DNA of 64,000 nucleotides from the NCBI RefSeq assembly GCF_048564905.1, contig NC_132998.1, positions 14,165,984 through 14,229,983 of the forward strand. Reading direction: 5' to 3'. Shown piece by piece: positions 47,701 to 60,229 of the stretch. Source of the DNA: Vicugna pacos (Eukaryota; Chordata; Mammalia; Artiodactyla; Camelidae). The notes beneath the pieces are model-generated. The model was not told the origin of the DNA, did not search any database, and worked only from the letters and a program-made list of their open reading frames with translations. Made by a program: the position numbers and the translations under genes. Within the stretch, counting starts at the first letter, position 1. Each line of letters starts with the position of its first letter.

Positions 47701-50700
47701 AACTATTTAATACTAGGAATTTTACTCATTTGCCAATCTGCCAGGACTCTTGGATCGTGCCCAAACTATGACAAGTGAATTTCAGCACTTGGAAAAAGTC
47801 CACTTTGCTAATTCTTTTTTCTTTCCTGTTAGCCTTGATCACACGGCTAATGAGATAGAAAGAGATGGATAATAATGAAAAAAAATGGTTCTGGAATTCT
47901 GCGCTAGTAAATATCTGACGTGTATGCTTTTTCAGGGCAATAAATACTTCAGACAAGGAAAATATGATGAAGCGATTGAATGCTACACCAAAGGCATGGA
48001 TGCTGATCCATATAATCCTGTGTTGCCCACAAACAGAGCGTCTGCATACTTTAGACTGAAAAAGTAAGGAATTTCCATAATGTGTGTGAATGTTTTTATG
48101 TGTGTATGGAGACTGGTTTTTTAGAAAAATGTTTCGTGATAAAATGTGTGGGAATGCTTGAAAAAGTATTACATTTCTTTTGAAGTATAAATTCTTATAA
48201 CTCACTCCCTTTTATTGAATTCTTTTATTTAAGCCATTTTAAACATCCAGATGTGTGGGTTCTGTTCGTCGTGGGTTTTGTTAAGCAAAAGTCCCACCAC
48301 GGAAGAATGAAATTACTCAAGACTTTATCAGCTCAAGAGAGTGAGAAGGAGCCAGAGACTGACTCCCCGAGCTCCTCCAAAACTCTTGTATTTATTGAGA
48401 ATAGTCAAAGAGTCAAAGTGAAATAACCTCATAGGAATGAGTAAGGGGCATGGTGTATGTGCGGGGATGCAGGTCAGCAATTTCAGTTCGTGAAAAACAG
48501 AAACTTTATAATCTAAATTGAAATTTAGAGAGAAGGTTACAATATTGATAGTACAAACAGTTATTCTAAGCCTCAAACAATCATGAGCAGGGTTACATGT
48601 TCCAAATAATTGATAATGAAAACCCAGACCACCACAAAGTCTCTATACAATGGTCAGAAATCGTCTAAGCATGGGAAGCAGCCCAGCTGTTCCCAGCTAA
48701 GGGCTAAGTCGCAGTCTTCTGTGAGCAAGAGCAGCCTACGCTATCCACCTACGCCTGATAAGCAAAGCGTGTCCTGCCAGTCAGGGAAAGGGACGAGTGG
48801 ATGAGTTAGGGTTTTCCATAAGCACAAACAGCCCTGAATCTATGACCTCGAACTGAGCAAAGCAAGCAAAGCAAGTCTCTGCTTTTTACGGTGAGGAGAC
48901 AGTTTGTAGCAGATTCCTGCTAGCAAAGCAGCTTCAAGGCAACTGAGCTAAGTTCCATAGATAAGGTGGTGACTGGTATTGAGACTTTAGTCTTTTGTGC
49001 TTTTGGACATTTTGCTTTGAAGTAGCAGTATAATGACAAATATAGAAAGCATTGGTTTTGATTATACATTTCTTATGTATTTACATAAAGGTGAGAATAC
49101 ATAAGGGTGAGAATATGATTTGGTACAGCAATTATTACAATATCAAGGTTTGTTAACCCAAGTTTGTGCTCTCACACAGATGCTCAAACCATGCTTTTAT
49201 AAGTTACTTTACGGAGGTGCTCCTCCTCTAAAACTTGAGTAATGAGGCTCTTTACCTAATTCACAGGAAAAAAAAGTCAGCTGGGTAAACATTTTTAAAA
49301 TTAATTTTCCTCCATTATTTTGAAAAATTTATCCACTATTTAACATGGAGAAGTTTTATTATAGTAAACTTAAAATATGTTCCAATTTTTGTTTAAGTCA
49401 TACTGACCCTTTAAATACATACTTAATGTTGAAGAGCATAAATGTGTATGGTCTTATCCTAAGCAGGGAACTGACCTATCATAAGAACTTTTAAAAAGAC
49501 AAATACCATCAAGGAGGACATTCTTATTATTTAATTATTATTTGGAAATATGAATTATATTGGTGTCTGAGTTTTTACTATTTTATTTTTATTTTTTCAT
49601 TGAAGTATAGTCGATTTACAATGTTGTGTTAATTTCTGGTGTACAGCATAGTGATTCATTTATACATATATTCCTTTTCATATTCTTTTTTGTTATAGGC
49701 CATTACAAGGTATTGAATATGGTTCCCTGTGCTCTACAGTAGGGCCTTGTTGTTTATCTACTTCATTATTTATTATAGTAGTTAGTATCTACAAATATTT
49801 TAAATAGCATATTTAGGTCTTTGAAACTTAGGCTGTTAATATCCAAATTAGGGCAATATTTATATTTTATAATATTTGATATGTGACAAAGAATAATTTT
49901 AAATAAATCTGCATGAACCCACCCAACTTGGTTCAAACCAGAACATTATTATTTTTGAAGCTACCTTTTGATATTCTTTTGCATATCTTGACCATTGTAA
50001 CCCTCCCAGTTAAACCACTATCTTGAGTTATGTATCATTCTTTTAAATTTTTTTCTTTTTTACTATTCTTTTGATTAAAAAAGTTCATTATATGTGTATA
50101 TATCCCTAAATAATATACTGTACAACTTTGCTTATTTTTGAGGCTTAAAAGTATATCGTGGTAAATGTGGTCTTCTGTGGCTTGTCTTATTTCTTTGAAT
50201 AGTATATTTCTAAGATTTGTTCATATTTTGCATATAGCTGTAGATCTCTCATTTTCACTGTTATATACAGTTCCTTTTTAGGAGTATACCATTACATACC
50301 CATTCTCCAGTTGCTGGATTGTTTTTTGGTTCCTTTCTTCCTTTTCATCCTTTCCTTCTCCCCTCCCTCTTCCTGCCTCCCATCCTCCTTCCCTTCTTAT
50401 TTAATTACAGTGATACTGTGAGAACTTTTATACATGTGTCTTGGTGCTGGGTCATAGGTTGTGCACATGTTCAACTTTAAATGTGTTGGTGACCAGTTGT
50501 TCTAAAGGTAGTTGTATGATTAGCAGTAAGAACACCTGTTCCATATCTTTACGAACACTGGTATAATTGGGCTTCTGAGTTTTCAATCTACAGAGTATGA
50601 AATGGTAATTCATTGTGGTCTTAGCATATTCTTATATATTTATTCACCACTTATTTAATTATTTTCTGTGAAATGCCTGTTTTGTCTTCTGGTCATTTTT

Positions 50701-53700
50701 CTGTTAGGCTGTTTTATTATTGGTTTTTTATTCTGGGTACAAATTCTTTAGTGTTTATTTATAGTAATTCTCTTCTCCCAATTTGTGGCTGATCTCCCTT
50801 TTCTTCTTAATGGAACCTTGATGATCAGAAATTCTTAATTTTAATGTGTTTCATTTATGGATTTTTTAAAATATGTTGGCACTTTGTAAAATATGATTTG
50901 TTAAAATAGTTTCTGTCTCTGCACTCATAACAGTCTCCTATATTTTCTTCTAAAACTTTTTATGGTTGTTTTTCACACTTAAGTCCTTTTATATATGCTG
51001 AAGGTAGAATTCCAGTTTCATGTCGTTTCATACGAATAGCCCAGTTGTTCCAGCCCTATTTATTGACTGTCCATACTTTCCCATGGATTTGCAGTTACAC
51101 CATTGTCATTTGTCAGGTTTGCATGGATCTCTCATCGATCTATTCCTTACATTGATCTGTTGTCTGTTACTATAATAACCACTCCACGCTATGTTTAATG
51201 GCTACAGTGTGGTAAGAAGTCTTGATAATTGGTGTAGGACATGTTCTCTTACCTTAGTGTTCTGCAAGAATGTTGGGTATTCTTGGACTTTTACTTAAAA
51301 GTACAAATTTTAGAAGCATCTTGTCAGATTCCTTGAAAAATTTTGATTACAATTGCACTGAATTTACAGATGAGTTTGGGGAGAATTATATTGTTATGTT
51401 TTTGTGCCTTATAACAGATGAATGTGAAATTGCTCTATTTAAGTCTTTAATGTCTTTGAAGACAGTCTTGCAATTTTCTGCTTATGGATCTTGTACATCT
51501 TTTGTTAGATTTATTTGTTTTTTGTTGCTGATCTGGAGTAAAGTAGCCACTTGGCTAAACTTTCATTATTTCTAACAATGTCTCTAGATTGTTTTGAGTT
51601 TTCTTGGTGGACCATCACATCATCTGACAGTGTCTGTTTTGTTCCTTTCCACTCTAAAATTTTTAGCTTTATTTCTTTCTTATGGAACTGCACTGGCCAG
51701 AACCTCAAGTACAGTGCTGAGAAAAAGCATTGATAATGGGCATTCTTGTTCTTTGCTTTAAAGGGAGTACCATCAGGAATTACTGATTTTAGTGGACTTA
51801 GTTAAATAAAAGGAGGTGGGAAACATGCCTTCAATTGGGAAGTGAATCCCCTTTTCAGAGATTTCAGAAACAAATTTTGAAGTTTTGGTTTCACAAATGA
51901 TTTTTATTAACTTCACTTTAATTTTTTTAAATTGCAGATTTGCTGTTGCTGAGTCTGATTGTAATTTAGCAGTTGCCTTGAATAGAAGTTATACAAAGGC
52001 TTATGCAAGGCGAGGTGCTGCTCGATTTGCTTTGCAAAAATTAGAGGATGCCAAAAAAGGTATTAATATTTTCCAGGTCATCATTATCTAAAAAATTATT
52101 TAATAGTTTAATTTCACTGATACTATACAAAGAATACTAGATAATCACAGTTACCTTCAGAGATTTTTGTATATTGAATAAAACTCATTTTTGCAATTTA
52201 AAACATATCTTGATATTTTGGGAAGAGAGTGCATTATTTGCCACCGATTAGATTTTGGTTCAGATTCTCAATTGACTATGTATTAGCTGTGTGACCAGGG
52301 GAAGGTTATGTGTCTTCTCTGATTTTTCAATTTCTCATCTGTAAAATAGGGATTAAAACATCTTGTTGCTTATTGTAAGGCTAGAGGTAATACATGTAAA
52401 AGCTCTTAACACATTTTTGTTTATTTGTAAGTTCTAAGCCTTTTATTATTCCATGAAATCGGTCTGTGTAGTATAAATCACAAAATCTAAATAAAACTGT
52501 TGTCTGAAAGATTGTGCTCCTTCCTGGTGTGGTGAAGTATACCTTATGATAGCAAGTATCCTTCCTAGGACTCGTGGAAGAAGGTGATATGTCACAAGGA
52601 TTCTGTCAAGGTTTGGGGGATGGAGGAAGTCCAGTAAGCATAATGTTAGTATTTCTTAGTTCCTCTTAATTTTGTTAAAGGATAGTTACCTATTTGTCAT
52701 ATGTAGCATATGATTATTGTTTTATAGAGGTTTCTCAATACCATGTATCTTTCAAATATTCTTTATCTTCTCTTTTACTCAGATTATGAAAAAGTGTTAG
52801 AACTGGAACCAGATAACTTTGAAGCTACAAATGAGCTCAGGAAAATTAATCAGGTAAATTGTAGTTATTTAAATTAAGTGCGTTATTTGTTACTTTGGTT
52901 TTTTTTTTTTTTTTTTTTTTTTTGCGGGGAAAGGTAATTAGGTTTATTTATTTATTTTAATGGAGGTACTGGGGATTGAACACAGGACCACATGCGTGTT
53001 AAGCATGCACTATGCCACTGAGCTATATCCTCTCTCCCAATTTATTACCTTTATTTGATAAAGATTTTTGCATAGACTTTGTACTGTAGATTATGTAATA
53101 TAGATTTTTTTCTAATTTTAATTCTTTATGCTATAAAGTTTTTTACTAAACACATTTGTAAGCTAGAGGTGGTATAGTGATATTAAAAATTCTTAATTAT
53201 TCATTATCTAAAAAGTTGTCTGAGATCTTTAGTATCACAGTTGCTTTACTTTTTCCCAGATGACAGAATTAGTTTTTCTTTATCCCACTGGTTTTTCTTT
53301 TTTGGTTTGTGCTGTAATTTTTGTACCAAATTTTTGCTTATTTCTTTGATTTTGTAGTTTTTTAAACATGCTCTGTCTTTATGGTTTATATAGCACAAAA
53401 ATGCTGATTTGTTTTAACAGTAAAAAAGTAGATATTAAATGTGAAATTTGCTGTCAAATGATACTGAACAGTTACACATTCCTTTCACTTTGCTGTTGAA
53501 TCAGAATTATAATTATTTTGCCATCTGTTGAAACTTTGAGAAAAAAGTGACAATTAGGGAAAATCTGCTTTTAAATATTGCCATTACTTATTGCACATAA
53601 AATCTGTTGGTAAATATATCAACTTGATTATAATTGTGAACTATATTGTATATTTTGTGTTTTGTCCTATGTCAAATAATGATGAATATTAAATTTGAGA

Positions 53701-56700
53701 GCTTTGGTGATGTGGTCTCAATTACTTTATTTTTGAAAATCATTCCTAGAACAGTGTAGAAATTCAGTAAATATTTGTTGAATAAATAAATGAACAACTA
53801 TTTTTATGAATACTAATTATTTTAATTGGAATAAGATACACATTACTTTTTTTTGCTTTTTATTTTAATAAGTAGAAAGACTTTGAATTAGAGTAAATAG
53901 TATTATTTTAATTATTTGAAATGTGGCAGGAATTCTAATATATTTGAATAATTCATTATTTTAAAGTCAAATATATATGCATTTTGCATTACTTGTTTTA
54001 TTTTAGCTGACTGCTCTGTCTCCTAGGCTTTAACTTCCAAAGAAAACTCATGTCCGAAGGAAGCTGACACAGTGATTAAGACAACTGAGGGAGAGAAAAA
54101 ACAAATTGAAGAACAACAGAATAAACAGCAGGCCATTTCAGAGAAAGATCGGGTAATCCAGAAGGATTCCAGCATATAATATATATGTTTTGCTGAGATT
54201 AATTGTAGTTTTTTGTGTTTCAGTTTTTTCTTTCCTAATGTTATATTAAACTTTAGTAGAAACTAAAATTAAATATACTAAAACCTTTGGTGCCTACTAA
54301 TTAAAACTTTGAGTAATTGATGACTTAATACATAATTTAAAAAATGTATTGAAGTTTAAGAAACAATTTTTGAACATTTTGATATATTTACATACAGTTA
54401 GTTATAAATTTAACACAGAAATAAATTATAATTTGTTCTTATTTACTTTTCATTAGTTCACACTGGACTATTTCTGATCAATATTTCTTTAGAATTCTTG
54501 GGCTGAAATTTAACATATTTATAGCCTTTCATGGACCCACAGAGGATTCCTAATAAATATTTATGGAATGATTATTGATTGAATTATATCTGACTCTGAT
54601 TATAAATAAATACTACAATGAAATCTAGTATACATTCCAATACAGTTTAATTTATCTTATGTTTAGGCATTTTAATGTTACTAAAGAAGGAGCTATATGG
54701 TCTGGTACTCTGTTCTTTTACAGAAATTATTTGAGTTATGAAATTCTTTTGTATGGATTCTAATATAACTAAAGAGTGTAATATTTGGGCCTATATTTAT
54801 TAAAATGTTTTTTTAAATTTAAGCTTTGTCCAATCTTTAATTAGTAAAATGGTTAATGCTGCAAAGTAATATAGTAGTATACTTTTTTTCTTTTGAGTAC
54901 TGAAAGGAGAACATCATTATAAGAAACAACCTAAACTAACAGATTCTAAAACATGTATCGTGAATTTTTTTTATTTTGGTTGGAGGTATGGGGATGGAAC
55001 CCAGGACTTCATGCATGCTTAGCGTGTGCTCTACCACTGAGCTATTTCCCTCCCCTTGTATCATGGATTTTTAACAGTTAAAACATACTTTAATTACTGA
55101 TACAATATTGATGAGTGTATTTGCAGTGTTTCTTCAGCTTTGAATTCAACTAATGTTTTTGCATATTTTAAAATTTTTATCCATACTTCTTTCCAAAATG
55201 ATAGGGGAATGCATTTTTCAAAGAGGGGAAATATGAAAGAGCAATTGAATGCTATACTCGAGGGATGGCAGCAGATGGTGCTTATGCCCTTCTTCCAGCT
55301 AACAGAGCAATGGCGTATCTGAAGATTCAGAAGTAAGTAATGGTTACTTTTAATTCTTTTCAGAATGAAAATGAAATTTACCATAAATTGGCATTGTCGC
55401 TAAAGGGTGAGTTTGAATTTAATTCATTTCTCTTTGTTTACTTATTTATTTTTATTTTTTTAAATGGTGGTACTGGGATTGAACCAGGGACCTTCTGCAT
55501 GTTAAACATGTGCTCTACCATGGACCTTTACCCACCTCCTAATTCATTTATTCTTAAGCATTAAAGTTAAATGAGAGAGAGATTGTGTGTGTGTGTGTGT
55601 GTTAAGTGTCGTACATATTCAGTAGATGTTAACTATTGTTAATATTTTTCCACTTTTAATGGCCTGGCATTACACAGTTTAACACCTCTTTAATTGCTTT
55701 ATGTTATTCTGAATTAGTGATTTGAAAATTATTTTTAACCCCAGAACCCTTTGGGCAGAATCTTATGTGAAAGTGTATACCTATATAACAAAAGGGAGTT
55801 ACTGTCATTAAAACTGCTGTTTGATTACATATACAACTATAGCTTGGTCCTGTGATACTAACCACGTATTGCTGGATGGACTCAAGGGCTCCAAGTTGGA
55901 TAATCAGCAGGATAATATCTGATGACAGAAACTGTCTCTTACATTTCTTTTTATCTATTGTTATATAATCATTTACACACTAGTAACAGAATTAGAAAAT
56001 CCTGTAACTATTACAGGTAGGGATTCTAAACTTTTTTGGTGCTGGAGACTGCTTTGGCTGCATGGTGTACCTTTCTCAAGATAGTATGTTTGAATGCATA
56101 ATTACACATTTAGGATTACAGAAGATATCAGCTATATTGAAATACAGTTTTAAAAATATTAAAATTTGTGGTATACTGGTATATTTACTTTTAAAAATTC
56201 ACTCTGCAAAATGAGAACTTACATTTAAAAAACAGGCAAGTTAGACATTTTTTTAAAGAAATATTATTGTGAAAGTTTGAATAAAGCCACTAGTATTTGG
56301 GATGTTCTTTGACAAATCTTTCATATACTAATCAGTCAGTAAGTGTGGATAGAGAATGCCCAGAAAGCAGCACAGATGATCATGTTACCAGTGTGATAAT
56401 ATATGGCTTCACTCTGGCATCTGAGTGACTGCTAGGTGCAGAGGTGCCTGGTAGTTGACCAGCTGTGACATAGGAGTGTCTATAAACAGGGATGCTGTGA
56501 TCACATGCAGATAAACTGCAGGTTAAATTACTACTGTATATCTGAAATAGTTGTGATATCTCAAAGATACCTGTAACAAATGTAATGTGATATGAAAATA
56601 TCTAATTTTTATTGCTAACAAAGTCATAGGTACTATGGTTTGTTACCTGCAGTTATAATTGAAAGGAAAGCTACATTTCATTAAAAGTTAATGAAAATAA

Positions 56701-59700
56701 GGATACAATATTTCTCCCATTCAAGTTTTCAGATCTCTCAAAGGATCTCAGGCTCAGAACCCCTGTCATAGAAGTAAATTTTGGTTGTATATTTAACCTC
56801 ATTGACGCTAGCAGAAACAGTAAAGATGAATTATTTTGATTAACCAGGGTAAAATCATTGCATATCTTGCTAACTTATGAAAATTTTGCATTTTGCTATT
56901 TAAGAATTGTATATGATTTAAAATTGTAAGGCCTAGATTTTTAGGTTTGACTAATGCCAAGAATAATTATACCCACATTTATGAGAGCTCTAATTTATTG
57001 TTAGTCTTATTGCTTTATTTGATAATGCCATAAATGTATTATAACAAGTTAACAGTATATTTTAAATTTAAAGAACTATATGACTCTTTTTTGTATCTTT
57101 TTCTACTGTGTCTTTTTGATTCACAGTTAATATCGGAAGTTTACTACGTGGTGACTGCTGTTAAATATTATAGACTAGATGAAGAACAAGGGAAGGTGCA
57201 ACTTTTCAAACAGGAGTTTAAATTGAACCAAGATCTAAAGGGGTTGTATGAGTTAGGTGAAAAAACAAGTCGAGTGTCCCAGTGCAGGTTCAAAGGCACA
57301 GGAGTGGAAACTTTCATGGTGCCTTCTGGGAAGGGCAGGTGGTCCATATGATGGCAGATATAAGGCTGGAGAGTCAGGCAAGCCCCTGACTTTGTGCTCT
57401 ACAAAGGAGCTTGACTTTATCCTGAGAAGTGTGGGAGCCATGCAGTATCTTGATGGGAGAATGGTATAATCAATCAAGCAAAAAATATATTTTTTGTGTC
57501 ATGGACATGCACACACACAAATGTAATTTTTCCCTCTCACTGAAAAATGAAGTAAATTCTTTTTATTATGAAACTTTTCAAACTTTTATGAAACTAACAT
57601 AATAAACTCTATGTACCAGATCATCTAGTTTTCATAAGCCATATACCTTTTTTGGTCATATTTGTTTCAGCTTTTGTTTCCCTTGAATTACTGTAAAGCA
57701 TATCATGAGTATTATGGTATCTCATTCCTAAAGGATATTTCATCCATAACCACAATACCATTATTTGCCAAATAAATTCACAATAATTCATTAATGTCAT
57801 TGTAATATATATGAGGATCTCACTTTTTTTTTCTGTTCTTTGTTTTTTTAGATATTCTTAGCTTTTTGTTTTCGTAAAGCAATACCTAGTTAGGCTGAAT
57901 TGATCATTAGTTGCATGGCTGTGTAGAATGTATGAGAAGTATCAGAAGACACGCTCTCACATATATAGTGAATTCTGAGTTTTGTATGTGTTGTTTTCCT
58001 TAAGTGATGTATACTATGGGTAAGTATCAATGAAGTTTGGTTGGAAAGTTAATGCCAGAGGTAAGTGTTAGTGTAGTGCCTATATGCAGTGAGAGGTAAA
58101 GGAGAGGCACGCTGTCAGCAGTGGTGTGCTTTTGTCCGCGCTACTCAAGTCTCATCATATTGACTCCGTCCTACCAGCAGACTCATTCCTGACTTTCCTT
58201 TAATCTGATACCTTCTCCCTCCTTACCAGATGACTCCAAGATTTGATGAGAATGAAAAATTTAAAAAATAGATGTTTTACCCTCAAACACAGATTTGGGA
58301 GTTGATAATTGAAATTTTATGCATGTTTTTTAATTTAGAACCTCAGTTTATATGAAGTTCTATAAGCTGTGTTTTTCTACTTGGTAATGTTGTCATGTTT
58401 CATAGGTATGAAGAGGCTGAAAAAGACTGCACACAAGCTATTTTATTAGATGGCTCATATTCTAAAGCTTTTGCCAGAAGAGGAACTGCAAGAACATTTT
58501 TGGGAAAGTTAAATGAGGCCAAACAAGGTACGACTATTTTTGTAACAAGCGGCACTCCCTTATCCTGTTGAGACTCCCAAGTCATAGAAGCAGAGATTTG
58601 CATAGCCTTCCCGCAGTTCAAGGATACAGAACTTAGAGATGTATGTTTTCTTTCACAGTTTAGGTTATGAATGAGTTTGCAGATCTGAAGGAATGCAACT
58701 TCCAAAGTGGGCCTGATTATCTTTTAATAGCATATAGTACAATCTGGCCAATCGCCAATTAAAATTATTGAAAAATTTGAATTATAGGTGAGAAAGGAAA
58801 AAGCAAGAAAAAGGCAAGAATGAAAAGAAAAGGAAGAGAATCAGCAACAAGGAGATGGAGGCTAGTGTAAGATCTGTAGTGGTGCCCCCCCCCCTTTCTT
58901 ACTGGTTATCGTTATTTTTTCATGATCTTTAAAGTATTTATTTTATTAGTCATTTTGAAGAACCAGATTATTTCTCTTGTGTTTTTTCTTTTTATTTATT
59001 TCTACCTTTGTTTCCTTCTTTCAACTGTCTTTTGGTTTAATTTGCCTATTTTCTAACTTCTTGACTTTAATACTTACATAATTGATTTTCAGCCTATGTT
59101 TTTTGATGTGTTCTTTTAAGTCTGACAGTTTAAATCTGGCTTCAGCTGTAGACCATGCATTTTTTTTTATTATGGTAGAATATTCATAACATAAAATTTA
59201 CTCTTTTAACTCATTTTTAAGTGTACAGTTCAGTGGCCTTGAGTACATTCACACTATTGTGAACCGTCACCGCTATACATCTCCAGAACTTTTTCATCAT
59301 TCTGTTCTGAACACTCCCCATTTGACAGTAACACTCTATTCCCCCTTCCCTCCAGCCCCTGGTAACCAGCATTCTTCTTTTTGTCTCTGAATCTGCCTGT
59401 TTGGGGTGCCTTCATATAAGAAGAATTACACAGTAGTTGTCCTTTTGTGTCTGGCTTATTTCATTTAGCATAATGTCTCTAAGGGTCATCCATGTTGTAG
59501 CATATATCAGAATTTGATTCCTTCTTAAGGTTGAATAATATTTCTTTAAATGGAATTCTCTTAGATTCAATCTTCATTTGTTGCATTGCGCTGTCGTTTG
59601 TTAACAGTGTGAGTTTTGGTAAGTTAGATGACCTCTAGGCCTCAGTTGTATCATCTGTGAAGTGGAGTTGTAGTGAGGGTTACATGGGAATTCACATAAA

Positions 59701-60155
59701 GCAACTAAAATAGTACTCGGTAAATGTTAGTTCTTGTTATTGTTCACCCGTTCCCTAGCATCGTGAGTAAAACTTCTTGAGATGAATATGGGGTTACTAA
59801 CTAAATATAACATGTCTTGAACTCCAAAAAGCATTTTCACTAGTATATTTCTTAATTCATTTTAGATTTTGAAACTGTTTTACTTCTGGAACCTGGAAAT
59901 AAGCAAGCAGTAACTGAACTTTCCAAAATTAAAAAGGTAGTGTATTCTTTCCACCAAAATATGGTCTTGCTTTCTGAAACATAAACACATTTATTTGTTG
60001 CATAGTTAACTTGAGAATATTTTGATAATCATGATTACCAATTTATTTTCAAGGAATTAATTGAGAAAGGACACTGGGATGATGTCTTTCTTGATTCTAC
60101 TCAAAGGCAAAACGTGATAAAACCCACTTATAATCCATCTCATCTTGGGTCAACT
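44794..60155 (+). CDS. RPAP3: RNA polymerase II-associated protein 3, 5' part, 11 coding exons
   Basis: HSP90 co-chaperone subunit of the R2TP/PAQosome complex, which helps assemble RNA polymerases, snoRNPs and PIKK kinases. Exons: 44794-44946, 45638-45778, 46986-47108, 47936-48063, 51938-52059, 52783-52853, 54027-54152, 55205-55332, 58406-58527, 59866-59936, 60054-60155. They give 429 residues in frame, nearly the same as human RPAP3 residues 1-429 of about 665. The N-terminal 51 residues form a likely helical region (MTSTNKAIELQLQVKQNAEE). A Lys-rich and then acidic Ser/Glu-rich segment (QESESEEDG) follows. TPR domain 1 is at residues 140-246, a charged Gln/Lys-rich linker at 247-288, and TPR domain 2 at 289-395. 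Both TPR domains keep GNxYF/GNAFF, GKYDEAIECYT/GKYERAIECYT and the RRGxAR motif of HSP90/HSP70-binding TPRs. The remaining exons, including the RUVBL1/2-binding C-terminal domain, lie beyond the right edge. Confidence 0.97.
46395..46545 (+). repeat. MIR SINE, sense
   Basis: GGCCACTTACTAGCTGAGTG and ACTTCTGTTTCTCAGTTCCT, followed by CATAGGTTATTGTGAGAATC. Confidence 0.75.
47238..47455 (+). repeat. MIR SINE, sense
   Basis: AGGCAGTGTGCGTAGTAATT through TTTCTCAGCTGTAAAATTAA to TATAAAGTGCTTGGAGTGTA. RPAP3 intron. Confidence 0.75.
48254..48975 (-). mobile_element. LTR-like endogenous retrovirus fossil, family unresolved
   Basis: In RPAP3 intron 48064-51937. On the minus strand the sequence has an AATAAA poly(A) signal (near 48389), a C/T-rich U5-like stretch, and an end reading GGTGGGACTTTTGCTTAACA ... 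AGAACCCACA, in the order of an LTR R-U5. The left boundary is probably one of the TG steps at 48252-48256; the right boundary is estimated and I found no target duplication. No viral gene is seen beside it. Confidence 0.5.
49585..49800 (-). repeat. L1 3' end, antisense
   Basis: TTCATTGAAGTATAGTCGAT, AATTTCTGGTGTACAGCATA, TTACAAGGTATTGAATATGG and CCTTGTTGTTTATCTACTTC are the reversed cetartiodactyl L1 3' end. Confidence 0.85.
50075..51810 (-). repeat. Old L1 (L1M-type) 3' region, antisense
   Basis: About 1.7 kb reads as reversed old L1 3'UTR and ORF2 end: TTTGTTCATATTTTGCATAT, CTGTTAGGCTGTTTTATTAT, TTTATGGATTTTTTAAAATA, ACAATTGCACTGAATTTACA and AACAATGTCTCTAGATTGTT. It fills most of RPAP3 intron 48064-51937. 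It is diverged and its ends are approximate. Confidence 0.65.
52215..52412 (+). repeat. MIR SINE, sense
   Basis: TTAGCTGTGTGACCAGGGGA, TTTCTCATCTGTAAAATAGG and GAGGTAATACATGTAAAAGC. Confidence 0.8.
52898..53041 (-). mobile_element. Camelid tRNA-derived SINE, antisense
   Basis: A long poly-T (about 52898-52923) is followed by GGTACTGGGGATTGAACACA (B box reversed) and GTTAAGCATGCACTATGCCA / CTGAGCTATATCC (A box reversed). It starts 44 bp after the donor of RPAP3 exon 52783-52853. Confidence 0.85.
54968..55056 (-). mobile_element. Camelid tRNA-derived SINE, antisense
   Basis: GGGATGGAACCCAGGACTTC, TGCATGCTTAGCGTGTGCTC and ACCACTGAGCTATTTCCC are the reversed SINE head. The flanks TGTATCGTGAATTTTT (from 54954) and TGTATCATGGATTTTT (from 55057) look like a slightly diverged target duplication. 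It ends about 150 bp before RPAP3 exon 55205-55332. Confidence 0.85.
55430..55539 (-). mobile_element. Camelid tRNA-derived SINE, antisense
   Basis: GGTACTGGGATTGAACCAGG and GCATGTTAAACATGTGCTCT are the reversed SINE head, with a T-rich start. TAATTCATTT flanks it at 55420-55429 and 55540-55549. It lies about 100 bp after RPAP3 exon 55205-55332. Confidence 0.85.
55584..55602. repeat. (TG)n microsatellite
   Basis: Nine and a half TG units in an RPAP3 intron. Confidence 0.95.
57180..57480 (-). repeat. LINE2-like fragment, antisense
   Basis: GCTTGACTTTATCCTGAGAA followed by GTGTGGGAGCCATGCAGTAT and GAGAATGGTATAATCA follow the reversed L2 text as I recall it. It explains the modest open frames here. 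The rest of RPAP3 intron 55333-58405 shows no other feature I can name. Confidence 0.45.
59160..59556 (-). repeat. L1 3'UTR (L1MB-type), antisense
   Basis: AACATAAAATTTACTCTTTT, TTAAGTGTACAGTTCAGTGG, CCCAGCCCCTGG-like and TTGTCCTTTTGTGTCTGGCT words give the reversed L1MB 3'UTR. Confidence 0.85.
59600..59745 (+). repeat. MIR fragment, sense
   Basis: AGATGACCTCTAGGCCTCAG and TGTATCATCTGTGAAGTGGA, then ACTCGGTAAATGTTAGTTCT. It ends about 120 bp before RPAP3 exon 59866-59936. Confidence 0.7.
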
Positions 60156-60229
60156 GTAAGTAAAGCCCTTTTTCTTTAATTTTTTTCCTTGTTATTTAAA
60201 TATCAGTATTAAGAGTTGGAAACAAACTG

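Noticed and set aside
57034-57351. 105-codon open frame in an RPAP3 intron
   Set aside because: It overlaps an L2-like antisense fragment and has no match to RPAP3 or another protein.
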